Source of the DNA: Paludibacteraceae bacterium
GTDB taxonomy: Bacteria; Bacteroidota; Bacteroidia; Bacteroidales; Paludibacteraceae
DNA length: 32,185 bases
Assembly: GCA_017630395.1 (NCBI GenBank)
Contig: JAGBVI010000085.1
Coordinates: forward strand, 1 to 32,185
Direction of reading: 5' to 3'
The translations under genes and the position numbers were made by a program. This document shows, piece by piece, positions 19,104-26,776 of the stretch. The notes beneath the pieces are model-generated. The model was not told the DNA's origin. It did no database searches and was given only the letters and a program-made list of their open reading frames with translations. Position 1 is the stretch's first letter, and each line of letters begins with the position of its first letter.

Positions 19104-19125
19104 TTTATTTTTTTTCAATTAGAGA

Positions 19126-19602
19126 TTAAAATCTAAAGTGAGCATAAGCACGGTTTGCTTCTGCCATCTTGTGCATATCCTCTTTTCTCTTAAATGCTCC
19201 ACCTTGATTGTTGTAAGCATCTGCAATCTCAGCAGCCAATTTCTCAGCCATAGAGTGACCGCTTCTCTTGCGAGAAAATATAATCATATTTTTCATTGAA
19301 ATAGATTCCTTTCTATCCGGACGGATTTCAGTAGGAACTTGGAATGTTGCACCTCCTACACGACGAGACTTAACCTCTACTTGTGGAGTAATATTCTCTA
19401 AAGCTTTTTTCCAAATCTCCAATGGTGATTTTTCTTCATTAGGAAGTTTAGACTTTACATTATCCAATGCAGTATAGAAAATATCGTATGCGATAGTTTT
19501 CTTACCATCATACATCAAATGGTTCACAAATCTACTAACCATTACTTCATTAAAAACCGGATCTGGTAAAATTATCCGTTTTTTTGGTTTTGCTTTTCTC
19601 AT
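19126..19602 (-). CDS. rpsG: 30S ribosomal protein S7
   Basis: S7 (uS7) starts assembly of the 16S rRNA 3' domain and, in E. coli, represses its own operon by binding the rpsL-rpsG spacer. The 158-aa protein starts [20 protein letters not shown]. It has the signature [40 protein letters not shown] and ends [12 protein letters not shown] 132-nt structured spacer precedes it, the longest gap in the cluster. Confidence 0.98.
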   Translation of the reverse strand: MRKAKPKKRIILPDPVFNEVMVSRFVNHLMYDGKKTIAYDIFYTALDNVKSKLPNEEKSPLEIWKKALENITPQVEVKSRRVGGATFQVPTEIRPDRKESISMKNMIIFSRKRSGHSMAEKLAAEIADAYNNQGGAFKRKEDMHKMAEANRAYAHFRF

Positions 19603-19734
19603 TTTTACTCAAAATTTTGTTTTGTTTTGGTTGCTCGTTGCTTCAACGGCTTCTCCAAGCCATTTACTCAACCTTCATCTGCCACCGGTAAAACTAAAAC
19701 TTGTTTTACTTAATTTTAAATACTCTCGTTAGAA
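19603..19734 (-). promoter_or_regulatory. Structured rpsL-rpsG intercistronic leader
   Basis: Read on the minus strand, three hairpins lie in the gap. The first has arms 19703-19709/19688-19694 (GTAAAAC/GTTTTAC). The second, 19645-19664, is 8 bp including one G-U pair, around a GGAG loop. The third, 19636-19648, is CGTTG-AAG-CAACG. The second and third share bases 19645-19648 and cannot coexist. Two mini-ORFs, MKVE (19678-19664) and MAWRSR (19663-19643), abut each other across the second hairpin. A role in S7 autoregulation or attenuation is inferred from position. Confidence 0.5.
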
Positions 19735-20118
19735 TTACTTCTTAGCCTCTTTTGGTCTCTTTGCGCCATACTTAGAACGACGTTGTGTACGACCATTTAC
19801 TCCTGCTGTATCCAAAGTTCCACGAACAACGTGATAACGAACTCCCGGTAAATCCTTAACACGACCTCCACGAACCATCACAATTGAGTGCTCTTGCAAG
19901 TTATGTCCCTCTCCTGGAATGTAAGCATTCACCTCTTTTTGGTTTGTTAAACGAACTCTGGCTACTTTACGCATAGCTGAATTCGGTTTCTTTGGAGTTG
20001 TAGTGTAAACTCTCACACAAACACCTCTTCTTTGTGGACAAGAGTCCAAAGCCGGAGACTTACTTTTCTCCAACTGACTTTCCCTTCCTTTTCTAACTAA
20101 CTGTTGAATTGTAGGCAT
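19735..20118 (-). CDS. rpsL: 30S ribosomal protein S12
   Basis: S12 (uS12) sits at the decoding centre and controls accuracy. The 127-aa protein starts [20 protein letters not shown]. It has the signature [20 protein letters not shown] and the [14 protein letters not shown] loop. K43 and K88, the positions changed in streptomycin-resistant mutants, are the ordinary lysines, as is P45. It is the first gene of the whole cluster. Its leader is A-rich with no SD motif. Confidence 0.98.
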   Translation of the reverse strand: MPTIQQLVRKGRESQLEKSKSPALDSCPQRRGVCVRVYTTTPKKPNSAMRKVARVRLTNQKEVNAYIPGEGHNLQEHSIVMVRGGRVKDLPGVRYHVVRGTLDTAGVNGRTQRRSKYGAKRPKEAKK

Positions 20119-20174
20119 TTTGTTTTACTTTTAATTTATTTTAATCTTTTTAAACATTCTTCTAAATGAGGGTA

Positions 20175-20206
20175 CAAAATTAGACATTATTTTCATAATA
20201 AACAAA
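20175..20206 (-). promoter_or_regulatory. Bacteroidetes-type promoter of the str-S10-spc-alpha cluster
   Basis: On the minus strand TTTG (20206-20203), 20 nt, then TAATTTTG (20182-20175) matches the Bacteroidetes housekeeping consensus (TTTG, 19-21 nt, TAnnTTTG). Transcription would start near 20168, leaving a leader of about 50 nt before the rpsL ATG at 20118. Confidence 0.8.
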
Positions 20207-20388
20207 TTTTCTATAAAACTTTTTATTAAATTATCTGAATTACAGATATATGCACAATTTCTCTGTAATTCTTTTTCACCTTTAATTATTCTTATCTTAT
20301 TTCATTTTCTACTCTTTCTGATACCAGCTTTTATAAAAATGTTATTTTTTACCTTATATATATTATGCTATAATCAAGAGTTTTTTTT

Positions 20389-20396
20389 TATTTTTG
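20389..20396 (+). promoter_or_regulatory. Candidate -7 box of the 7TM-HD gene
   Basis: TATTTTTG fits TAnnTTTG and lies about 90 nt before the gene. The -33 position lacks TTTG, and the box sits in a T-run, so a chance match is quite possible. Confidence 0.35.
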
Positions 20397-20483
20397 CCAT
20401 AGGTTATTTCTATAATTATAAGAAATGTGAACCTAAAATATCACAAAATCGCAATTTATAGAAAGGCCACTAAATAGTATGAT

Positions 20484-22556
20484 ATGTGTATCAATAAAAA
20501 TTTTGCTATGAATTTTAATAATTTTAAATACAACTCATCTAAATTTTCTATAGTCCTAACAACACTTTTATTTATTGTTGCCGGGTTCTTAATTTTTCAA
20601 ACCTATCCGAATATTAGTAAATTTCAATATTCTTTCGAAGTGGGTAGTCCCTGGCAGTATGAAACAATTACAGCTCCTTTTGCTTTCGAAATTAGAAAAT
20701 CAAAAAAACAACTTCAAGCAGAAGAAGATAGTTTATTAGCTGAATTTCGCAATTTATATGATTTCAAAGAAAATATTGCACGTGAAAACATTAGTAAAAT
20801 ACAAGAGAAGTTGGGGCCCTCTCTTGACGTTGTTGCCGGCATGTACAAGAAATATATTATTAATGAATTAACCAACATCTACAAAACCGGAATTATTTCG
20901 GCAGAGAGCATAGAAACTCTCAATGCCAACGAAGATAGTATTATTATAATTCTCAAAGAAAACATCTCTAACGAAACTCCTATTAGCAACTTATATACCA
21001 CCAAAAGTGCTTACGAACAAATTATTCTAAATGCGCCTCAATTCATAGATAGAAATACTCTCAGAGACTACAACTTGAACAATTATTTACAGGAGAATAT
21101 TGTTTTCAATCAAACGAAAACCGAAAATCTCAAAAAAGAAAACCTAAAAACAATCTCTCTTACGAAGGGACGCATTCAAAGTGGTGAAAAAATCATTGAC
21201 CATGGAGAAATTGTTACAAATAAATCACTTGATATTCTTAATTCATTAAAAGAGGTTCTGCAAGAGAATAGTCAAAAGAAAGATTCTAAATTAATTTCTT
21301 TGGGTCAAATATTAATTATAGGATGTATTTTAAGTGCATTTTTTTCCTTCCTATTTCTATTCCGTGCTAAATTCACATTGGAAGTTAAAAATGTTGCCTT
21401 CATGCTTGGTATGATTGTTCTTCTTTGCTTCGCTACATCTTGGATGGTAAACCACGAGTTTTCACCTTATATAATTCCGTATGCCATCCTCCCAATCATG
21501 GTTACTACATTTTTTGACACTCGTACAGCCCTATTTTCTCATCTTACCACAATTCTTCTTTGTGCCTATATAGTTCCTAATGAATTTGAATTCATATCAA
21601 TCCAAACCATAGTTGGTATGATCTCTATAAGCACTTTGAAAAATATCTTTTTACGCTCTCAATTAGTAAAATCTGCTATACTGATTTTTATCACTTATTG
21701 CGGATTCTACATGGGAAGTATCCTTGTGTATAATCAAAGTGAAAATATTGACTTCCTTCCAATCCTTTATTTTGCTATTAATTGTCTTTTGCTACTATTT
21801 GCATTTCCTCTTATTTACATTGTTGAGAAATTATTTGGATACATGTCTGATGTTACGCTTGTTGAATTAGCTAATACAAACAACGAACTCCTTAGAAAAT
21901 TTTCCGAAGTGGCTCCTGGTAGCTTTCAACACTCTATGCAGGTATCTAACCTTGCTTCTGAAGCAGCTCAAAGTATTGGAGCAAATCCAATGCTGGCTCG
22001 TACCGGTGCGCTATATCACGATATTGGCAAAATGAATAATCCGGCTTTTTTTACAGAAAATCAATCAAGCATCAACCCTCATATTGAACTTAACGACGAA
22101 GAGAGAAGTGCACAAATAATCATAAAACATATTTCAGATGGGATTGCCATTGCTAAAAAATATGGATTACCTGAAAAAATACAAGACTTTATTCGCACTC
22201 ACCATGGAGATGGAAAAACAAAATATTTTTATTATACAATGAAAAATAAATATCCTGATAAAGTTATTGATGAAAGTAAATTTACTTACCCCGGTCCTCG
22301 CCCATATAGCAAAGAAACAGCAATTTTAGTAATGTGCGACTCGGTTGAAGCTGCTTCTAGAAGCTTAAAAGAATATAATGACCAAAACATCAATGACTTG
22401 GTGGAGAATATTATAAACGGACACATTCAAGATGGAATCTTTGAAGATGCTCCGATTACATTAAAACAAATTAGCACTATAAAAATGGTATTAAAAGAAA
22501 AACTTAAAACCATTTATCACACTCGAATAATATATCCGGAATTGAATAATAAGTGA
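20484..22556 (+). CDS. 7TM-HD phosphohydrolase, PgpH-like (candidate c-di-AMP phosphodiesterase)
   Basis: The protein has 690 aa from the ATG at 20484; the ATG at 20508 (682 aa) is equally likely. A first membrane segment (about 22-40) is followed by an extracytoplasmic 7TMR-HDED-type domain (about 45-255). About seven closely packed membrane segments (270-450) come next, then a cytoplasmic HD domain. Metal ligands visible in that domain are H483, H512-D513, H549, H573-H574 and D619. This is the ligand pattern of Listeria PgpH, which hydrolyses cyclic di-AMP. The architecture is certain; the substrate is inferred from the family. It is divergent from rpsL and stands alone, ending before a hairpin terminator. 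Confidence 0.92.
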   Translation: MCINKNFAMNFNNFKYNSSKFSIVLTTLLFIVAGFLIFQTYPNISKFQYSFEVGSPWQYETITAPFAFEIRKSKKQLQAEEDSLLAEFRNLYDFKENIARENISKIQEKLGPSLDVVAGMYKKYIINELTNIYKTGIISAESIETLNANEDSIIIILKENISNETPISNLYTTKSAYEQIILNAPQFIDRNTLRDYNLNNYLQENIVFNQTKTENLKKENLKTISLTKGRIQSGEKIIDHGEIVTNKSLDILNSLKEVLQENSQKKDSKLISLGQILIIGCILSAFFSFLFLFRAKFTLEVKNVAFMLGMIVLLCFATSWMVNHEFSPYIIPYAILPIMVTTFFDTRTALFSHLTTILLCAYIVPNEFEFISIQTIVGMISISTLKNIFLRSQLVKSAILIFITYCGFYMGSILVYNQSENIDFLPILYFAINCLLLLFAFPLIYIVEKLFGYMSDVTLVELANTNNELLRKFSEVAPGSFQHSMQVSNLASEAAQSIGANPMLARTGALYHDIGKMNNPAFFTENQSSINPHIELNDEERSAQIIIKHISDGIAIAKKYGLPEKIQDFIRTHHGDGKTKYFYYTMKNKYPDKVIDESKFTYPGPRPYSKETAILVMCDSVEAASRSLKEYNDQNINDLVENIINGHIQDGIFEDAPITLKQISTIKMVLKEKLKTIYHTRIIYPELNNK

Positions 22557-22717
22557 TTTAATCGTTATTAGACGTTTCAAATTTATTTTGAAAACGATTT
22601 GATTCCGTTATCTATATACACTTGACTCAACGAAGTTGTATCTTCCGTTAAAACCAAAAACTCATAAAAAAATTAGGGAGTTACATCGCTACAAAATATG
22701 TACGAAACTCAATTGCG

Positions 22718-22754
22718 TACAAGAGCATTCAAAATGAAAGCTAATGCTCTTGTA
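22718..22754. terminator. Hairpin terminator between convergent genes
   Basis: The arms TACAAGAGCATT (22718-22729) and AATGCTCTTGTA (22743-22754) are perfect 12-bp inverted repeats with a 13-nt loop. It lies 160 nt after the HD gene and 17 nt after the minus-strand lipoprotein gene. T-runs are poor on both sides, so efficiency is uncertain. Confidence 0.7.
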
Positions 22755-22771
22755 TTATATAACCTTATTAC

Positions 22772-24322
22772 CTATCTATAAACTACAGAAGCTCCGGAAT
22801 GCGCATCTACAGAACTATTAATTAATTCTCCATTATATTCCGCATTGATAACTTCAACATCATCCAAGATTGAGTAAAATTTAGACGAGGTCAACTTTGT
22901 TTCTGTTGGAGAAAACTCAACCATATTATAATTTTGCAAACGATCTAAATCTCTCTCTGGATCATGATGGGGTAAAGCAAATGGTTTGCCAACTATTCCA
23001 TCCTCCGAGAAATGGGAAATATACACTCTTGCATGATTCCCATTTTCTCTTCTCGTTGAAACCAAAATCCAACGTCCGTTGGTACTCCAATCGTGATAAC
23101 CTTCCGGCTTATCACTATTTAAATTATCAACTGATAACAATTCATTGGTTCGTAAATCCATCAATACCAAATCAGAACTGTCTTGGGTGTATGAATGCGA
23201 ACTATTATCCATCATCGCAAAAAGAAGATAATTACCATCTGGAGATAACTTAGGCTGAGTGGCACTTTTATTCAACTTTGAAGCACAAAATACCATTTCT
23301 ATATTACCCCAAGATAAACTATCTTCATTATAGTGTATTCTTTTTATATCATATTTTAATTTAAAAGCAGTTGAAGCTTCTTTTTCATTACAAACGGAAT
23401 CCGTAGAGGCATAATAAATTGTTTTCCCATTGGGGTGCCAACAAGGATAAGTATCAATAGTAGTAGAATCTCTTACTACGTAACTTAGTTCATTTTTCTC
23501 TATATTATACAATACTATATCAGATTTTACATTAAATGGATGTATTTTTCTATTTCCTGTTGTCAAAAAATATTGTCTAATCAGCGTTGAAGAAAAGGCT
23601 ATCATAGGCTGTGTCGGATGCCATGAAGGATAAACTGTCCCATACGGGACATCCCCCAACTTAGTATTTACTATCTTGGTTTCCCCATTATATGTCACAA
23701 CCAATCCGCCTCCTTTACCTCTGTAAAAAAACATGGTATTACCACTTCCATTTTTTTGAGTTGAATGACAATTTAAACATGTTTGCCCTGAGAAATAAGT
23801 CTCCCTTAACGGCTTTTCGTTATTTACTATCGTGGATTCCTCTCCCGTTTCCAAATGGAATTGAACTAATGATATATGCCCGGTCGGACGATACGCCGGT
23901 TCTATTAAACGGTAGGTTATGTATTTATCGATAGAGTCTGAAACCACATGTAGATAAAATTCCGGATAACGTTTCCACATCTCTCCCTTCTCGTATACTT
24001 CAATTTGCAAAGAATCTCCGATGGATTCTTTTAACATTTCAGTCCAATCTCCTTCTGGAAAGAATATTTTCCCTTCTTCATCGGCAGAATACACCCATTC
24101 ACGTTGGGTTGGAGATTGCACGACTACTACAAACTCTTGTTTCCCTGATTTAATCATAAAATTCAAGGGGGCTACATTACATGGAATAGTCACCCCTCTA
24201 TAATCGGGATAAAGCTGCAAATCTGCATCTGTTTCTTCATATTGTTCGGGTTTTTGATTGGAACAAGAAAATAGAACAATTGACAATATTATAAACATTA
24301 TTTTTATAACCTTAGACTTCAT
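22772..24322 (-). CDS. Beta-propeller (PD40/TolB-like) lipoprotein with a c-type haem motif
   Basis: I chose the ATG at 24322 (MKSKVIKIMFIILSIVLFSC), giving 516 aa; upstream residues of the open frame overlap the preceding gene. The signal peptide ends in a lipobox with C20, so it is a lipoprotein. C182-L-N-C185-H186 is a CxxCH haem-attachment motif. PD40 or TolB-like propeller repeats follow: YPSWHPTQPMIAFSS (231), TYPCWHPNGKTIYYAS (291), PKLSPDGNYLLFAM (357) and HDWSTNGRWILVST (410). Residues 40-150 form a separate beta-rich domain. The start is 17 nt after the membrane-protein gene, so the two are probably co-transcribed. Function is unknown; a redox or sensing role is inference from the haem motif. 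Confidence 0.8.
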   Translation of the reverse strand: MKSKVIKIMFIILSIVLFSCSNQKPEQYEETDADLQLYPDYRGVTIPCNVAPLNFMIKSGKQEFVVVVQSPTQREWVYSADEEGKIFFPEGDWTEMLKESIGDSLQIEVYEKGEMWKRYPEFYLHVVSDSIDKYITYRLIEPAYRPTGHISLVQFHLETGEESTIVNNEKPLRETYFSGQTCLNCHSTQKNGSGNTMFFYRGKGGGLVVTYNGETKIVNTKLGDVPYGTVYPSWHPTQPMIAFSSTLIRQYFLTTGNRKIHPFNVKSDIVLYNIEKNELSYVVRDSTTIDTYPCWHPNGKTIYYASTDSVCNEKEASTAFKLKYDIKRIHYNEDSLSWGNIEMVFCASKLNKSATQPKLSPDGNYLLFAMMDNSSHSYTQDSSDLVLMDLRTNELLSVDNLNSDKPEGYHDWSTNGRWILVSTRRENGNHARVYISHFSEDGIVGKPFALPHHDPERDLDRLQNYNMVEFSPTETKLTSSKFYSILDDVEVINAEYNGELINSSVDAHSGASVVYR

Positions 24323-24339
24323 ACCTTTCAATTTTTTAT

Positions 24340-26142
24340 TTAATAAAACACGTAGTAGTAACAATAGGTACCTTTGTACTTTTTCATGATTCCCATCGCT
24401 TGCTCTTTCGTTTTATTCGAACAAAACGTTTTTAAATCATGGAAAAAACTATTTACTTGATTGGCAACATTTCTATCAACTTGATAAGCTCGCAAAATTG
24501 CGGGATTCTCTCCCATCTCCAAAACACTTATGATTAATGCTTCTTGCATACACTCCGGAAGACGAGGAATTTTTATCCTCTTTATATCTCCAAGAAAACG
24601 TTTTAATTGTTTCTGATATAAACTTGCCAACAACCTATATTCTAATGTTTGAATTGAGAATTTTTCTATCATTAAAAATTGTTCGGCCAACGATGCTTCA
24701 ACACGTATCAAATCGACACTCAGAGGCTGCTTCTTTACTATTGCTTCTAAATCCGGATTTTCCTTAAAAAAGAGTTCTTGTTTACCTAAATATCGTTCAT
24801 GCTTTTCTGCCCACGAATGGTAAATTATACTCTGCTTCAACTGTCTTAAAAATCTCTCCGCCAAAAGATCTTCTCCATTCATCAAAGCATATAAAGCCAT
24901 ATACTTTAAACGCTTGTTTGTCGGCTTGATCTGCATATACATCTCCAAATTAAACAAATAATGACTATTTATCAAAGATGCATGAAAAAACATATCTTCA
25001 TAATAAATAGGTTCCTCTGAAAGATAGTGTCCATCAGATGCCTTCAACGGGAATTTAAATTTAAATAAATTATCAGATAGTTTATTCTGACGTGCCAATG
25101 ATATTACTCGATATGCATTAATTGATTTCGTCAACGAGTCTGTCTCTGCAACCACCTTGTCCATCTCTTCCCAGTTACGCTCATCACACAGTCTGACTAA
25201 CTTCATCTCTTTCCTAAAGTTCTCATCTCTATAAGAAAAAGCATATACAAAACTCATCACAACAATCAAAATAAGTGATTGCAATACCAATGTCTGCTTA
25301 GTGAGTTGATAATTTCGCTTCTGCCTCAAAAAATAGGACACTATTGGAGTTAATAACAAAACGATCCAAATCAATACAAACAAGACTCTTAGTATTACAA
25401 AATAGCTAAATATTGAAGGGGAAAACAAAGCGGTTAAATAGCTTTCGCAAAAAATATACCTTCCTCCTAATAACAAAAATAGCAATGATAACACAAACGT
25501 CAATAGATAGAGATGCCAACGATTCTGCTTATTTATAATCGAATCAAGGAAAATCATCGCTGCACTCAACACAGCATATACACCTATAAACGGGACTAAA
25601 ACAACCACTGCAAACCCAACAATTTCTCCGCCCCATTTCTTCTTCGAACAATATCGATATAGGGCAAAAAGTGATACAGAAATTAGAGTTCCTAATAGGG
25701 CTACAAACGCAAAATCACCATCTAAAGTGGCATACAATGCATATCCTGCAGAGGTAGCATATAACAAAATGATTGCCGGCAATATGTAGGTCAATCCTAA
25801 AAAAACACCCTTCGCATTATACAATTTCTCCAACAAAAATTGGATTAAAATCAGCAGTAGGCCAAACAATAATGCTCCTACTATCGGAATAACAAAACTT
25901 TGATTTAAAATTCTACCTAACAAAACTAACAATCCGCCTGTCCGGTTTAATATAAATGTCAAATTAATCTCATTGAATATAAGATGAGAATTCACCGACA
26001 TAAAGTGAAGTTCATCAGCATTATAAACGCCTAAAAAAAGAAGGGTAAAAAGAAAAAATAAAGAACGATAGAGCCAACTTATCATCGTATTGGACAATCC
26101 CAATTCTTTTATCTCTTTTGTTGTTTTAACTGCTTTTGCCAT
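24340..26142 (-). CDS. Polytopic membrane protein with a helical C-terminal domain
   Basis: This 600-aa protein has about eight hydrophobic segments: near residues 24-40, 83-104, 112-138, 144-162, 174-200, 209-231, 244-271 and 284-303. A hydrophilic, Leu- and charge-rich helical domain of about 295 residues follows (306-600), likely with repeat-like helices. It ends in an odd aromatic run, CYYYVFY. I recognise no catalytic motif. It resembles Bacteroidetes proteins of unknown function annotated DUF6057, from memory and unverified. The coupling to the haem-motif lipoprotein 17 nt downstream suggests the two work together at the cell envelope. Confidence 0.8.
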   Translation of the reverse strand: MAKAVKTTKEIKELGLSNTMISWLYRSLFFLFTLLFLGVYNADELHFMSVNSHLIFNEINLTFILNRTGGLLVLLGRILNQSFVIPIVGALLFGLLLILIQFLLEKLYNAKGVFLGLTYILPAIILLYATSAGYALYATLDGDFAFVALLGTLISVSLFALYRYCSKKKWGGEIVGFAVVVLVPFIGVYAVLSAAMIFLDSIINKQNRWHLYLLTFVLSLLFLLLGGRYIFCESYLTALFSPSIFSYFVILRVLFVLIWIVLLLTPIVSYFLRQKRNYQLTKQTLVLQSLILIVVMSFVYAFSYRDENFRKEMKLVRLCDERNWEEMDKVVAETDSLTKSINAYRVISLARQNKLSDNLFKFKFPLKASDGHYLSEEPIYYEDMFFHASLINSHYLFNLEMYMQIKPTNKRLKYMALYALMNGEDLLAERFLRQLKQSIIYHSWAEKHERYLGKQELFFKENPDLEAIVKKQPLSVDLIRVEASLAEQFLMIEKFSIQTLEYRLLASLYQKQLKRFLGDIKRIKIPRLPECMQEALIISVLEMGENPAILRAYQVDRNVANQVNSFFHDLKTFCSNKTKEQAMGIMKKYKGTYCYYYVFY

Positions 26143-26160
26143 TTTTCTAATAAATATTCT

Positions 26161-26173
26161 ATAGGTAACCTAT
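26161..26173. promoter_or_regulatory. Palindrome ATAGGTAACCTAT, candidate operator
   Basis: It is a perfect 6-bp inverted repeat around one central base, 18 nt before the membrane-protein ATG. Position would suit a repressor site, but no promoter box or second copy supports that, and a chance palindrome is possible. Confidence 0.25.
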
Positions 26174-26255
26174 CTGAATTAAGTTGAGATGATTTTAAAA
26201 TACGCCTGAAAGCTTTTAATACTAATTCATAAAACCAACCTTTAATGTAATAAAA

Positions 26256-26726
26256 TCATTTACTATGACTACATAGCCGGCGATAAATGCCTTCACATGT
26301 ATCCTCCAATATATCAATTACATTATCAAATCCCTTCAACCCTCCATAATATGGGTCTGGTACGTATGTTACATTGGGATCGGTTGAAAAATCTGCCATT
26401 CTTAGCACTTTCTCTTTCTGCTCCTTCGTAATTGCCTTATCCAACAACGCTTCTACATTATTGTCATCCATCCCAATTATCCAATCAAACTTATCAAAGT
26501 CATCATAAGAGACCGGCCGAGAAATAGATGTCACCTCATACCCTCTTGTTGCTGCTACCGACCTCATTCGAGGATCTGCCTTTTCACCTTGATGAACGCT
26601 CAGAATTCCGGCAGAGTCAACAAAAAAATCATCTGAAACTCCGTGCTCTACCAAAATTGACTTCATCACAGCTTCTGCTGCCGCAGAACGACAAATATTT
26701 CCTAAACAGACAAATAATATCTTCAT
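26256..26726 (-). CDS. Low-molecular-weight protein tyrosine phosphatase
   Basis: I chose the ATG at 26726 (MKILFVCLGNICRSAAAEAV), giving 156 aa, because the P-loop must start near residue 7. The phosphate-binding loop CX5R is C7-L-G-N-I-C12-R13-S14 with nucleophile C7. The general acid is D124 in the D124-P125-Y126-Y127 motif near the C-terminus. All catalytic parts are intact. Relatives dephosphorylate tyrosine or arginine residues in bacterial proteins. No tyrosine kinase or exopolysaccharide gene is adjacent, so a general housekeeping role is likeliest. It lies 50 nt after the helicase gene with no clear promoter between, so co-transcription is likely. Confidence 0.95.
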   Translation of the reverse strand: MKILFVCLGNICRSAAAEAVMKSILVEHGVSDDFFVDSAGILSVHQGEKADPRMRSVAATRGYEVTSISRPVSYDDFDKFDWIIGMDDNNVEALLDKAITKEQKEKVLRMADFSTDPNVTYVPDPYYGGLKGFDNVIDILEDTCEGIYRRLCSHSK

Positions 26727-26776
26727 TCTATTTCCTTTTATCCCAAACAACTAAAATATAAAAAACTTCCAATATC

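Larger units (their letters stand above)
20119..20483. other. Divergent 365-bp promoter region
   Basis: It lies between divergent rpsL and the 7TM-HD gene and is very AT-rich, with no coding frame. It holds the rpsL promoter (20175-20206) and, on the + strand, a TATTTTTG box at 20389-20396 that could serve the HD gene, although no good TTTG lies about 20 nt upstream of that box. Between these I see nothing further. Confidence 0.7.

Noticed and set aside
19104-19118. TTG extension of fusA
   Set aside because: It adds only a poly-A-derived lysine-rich stretch; the ATG at 19103 gives the expected EF-G start.
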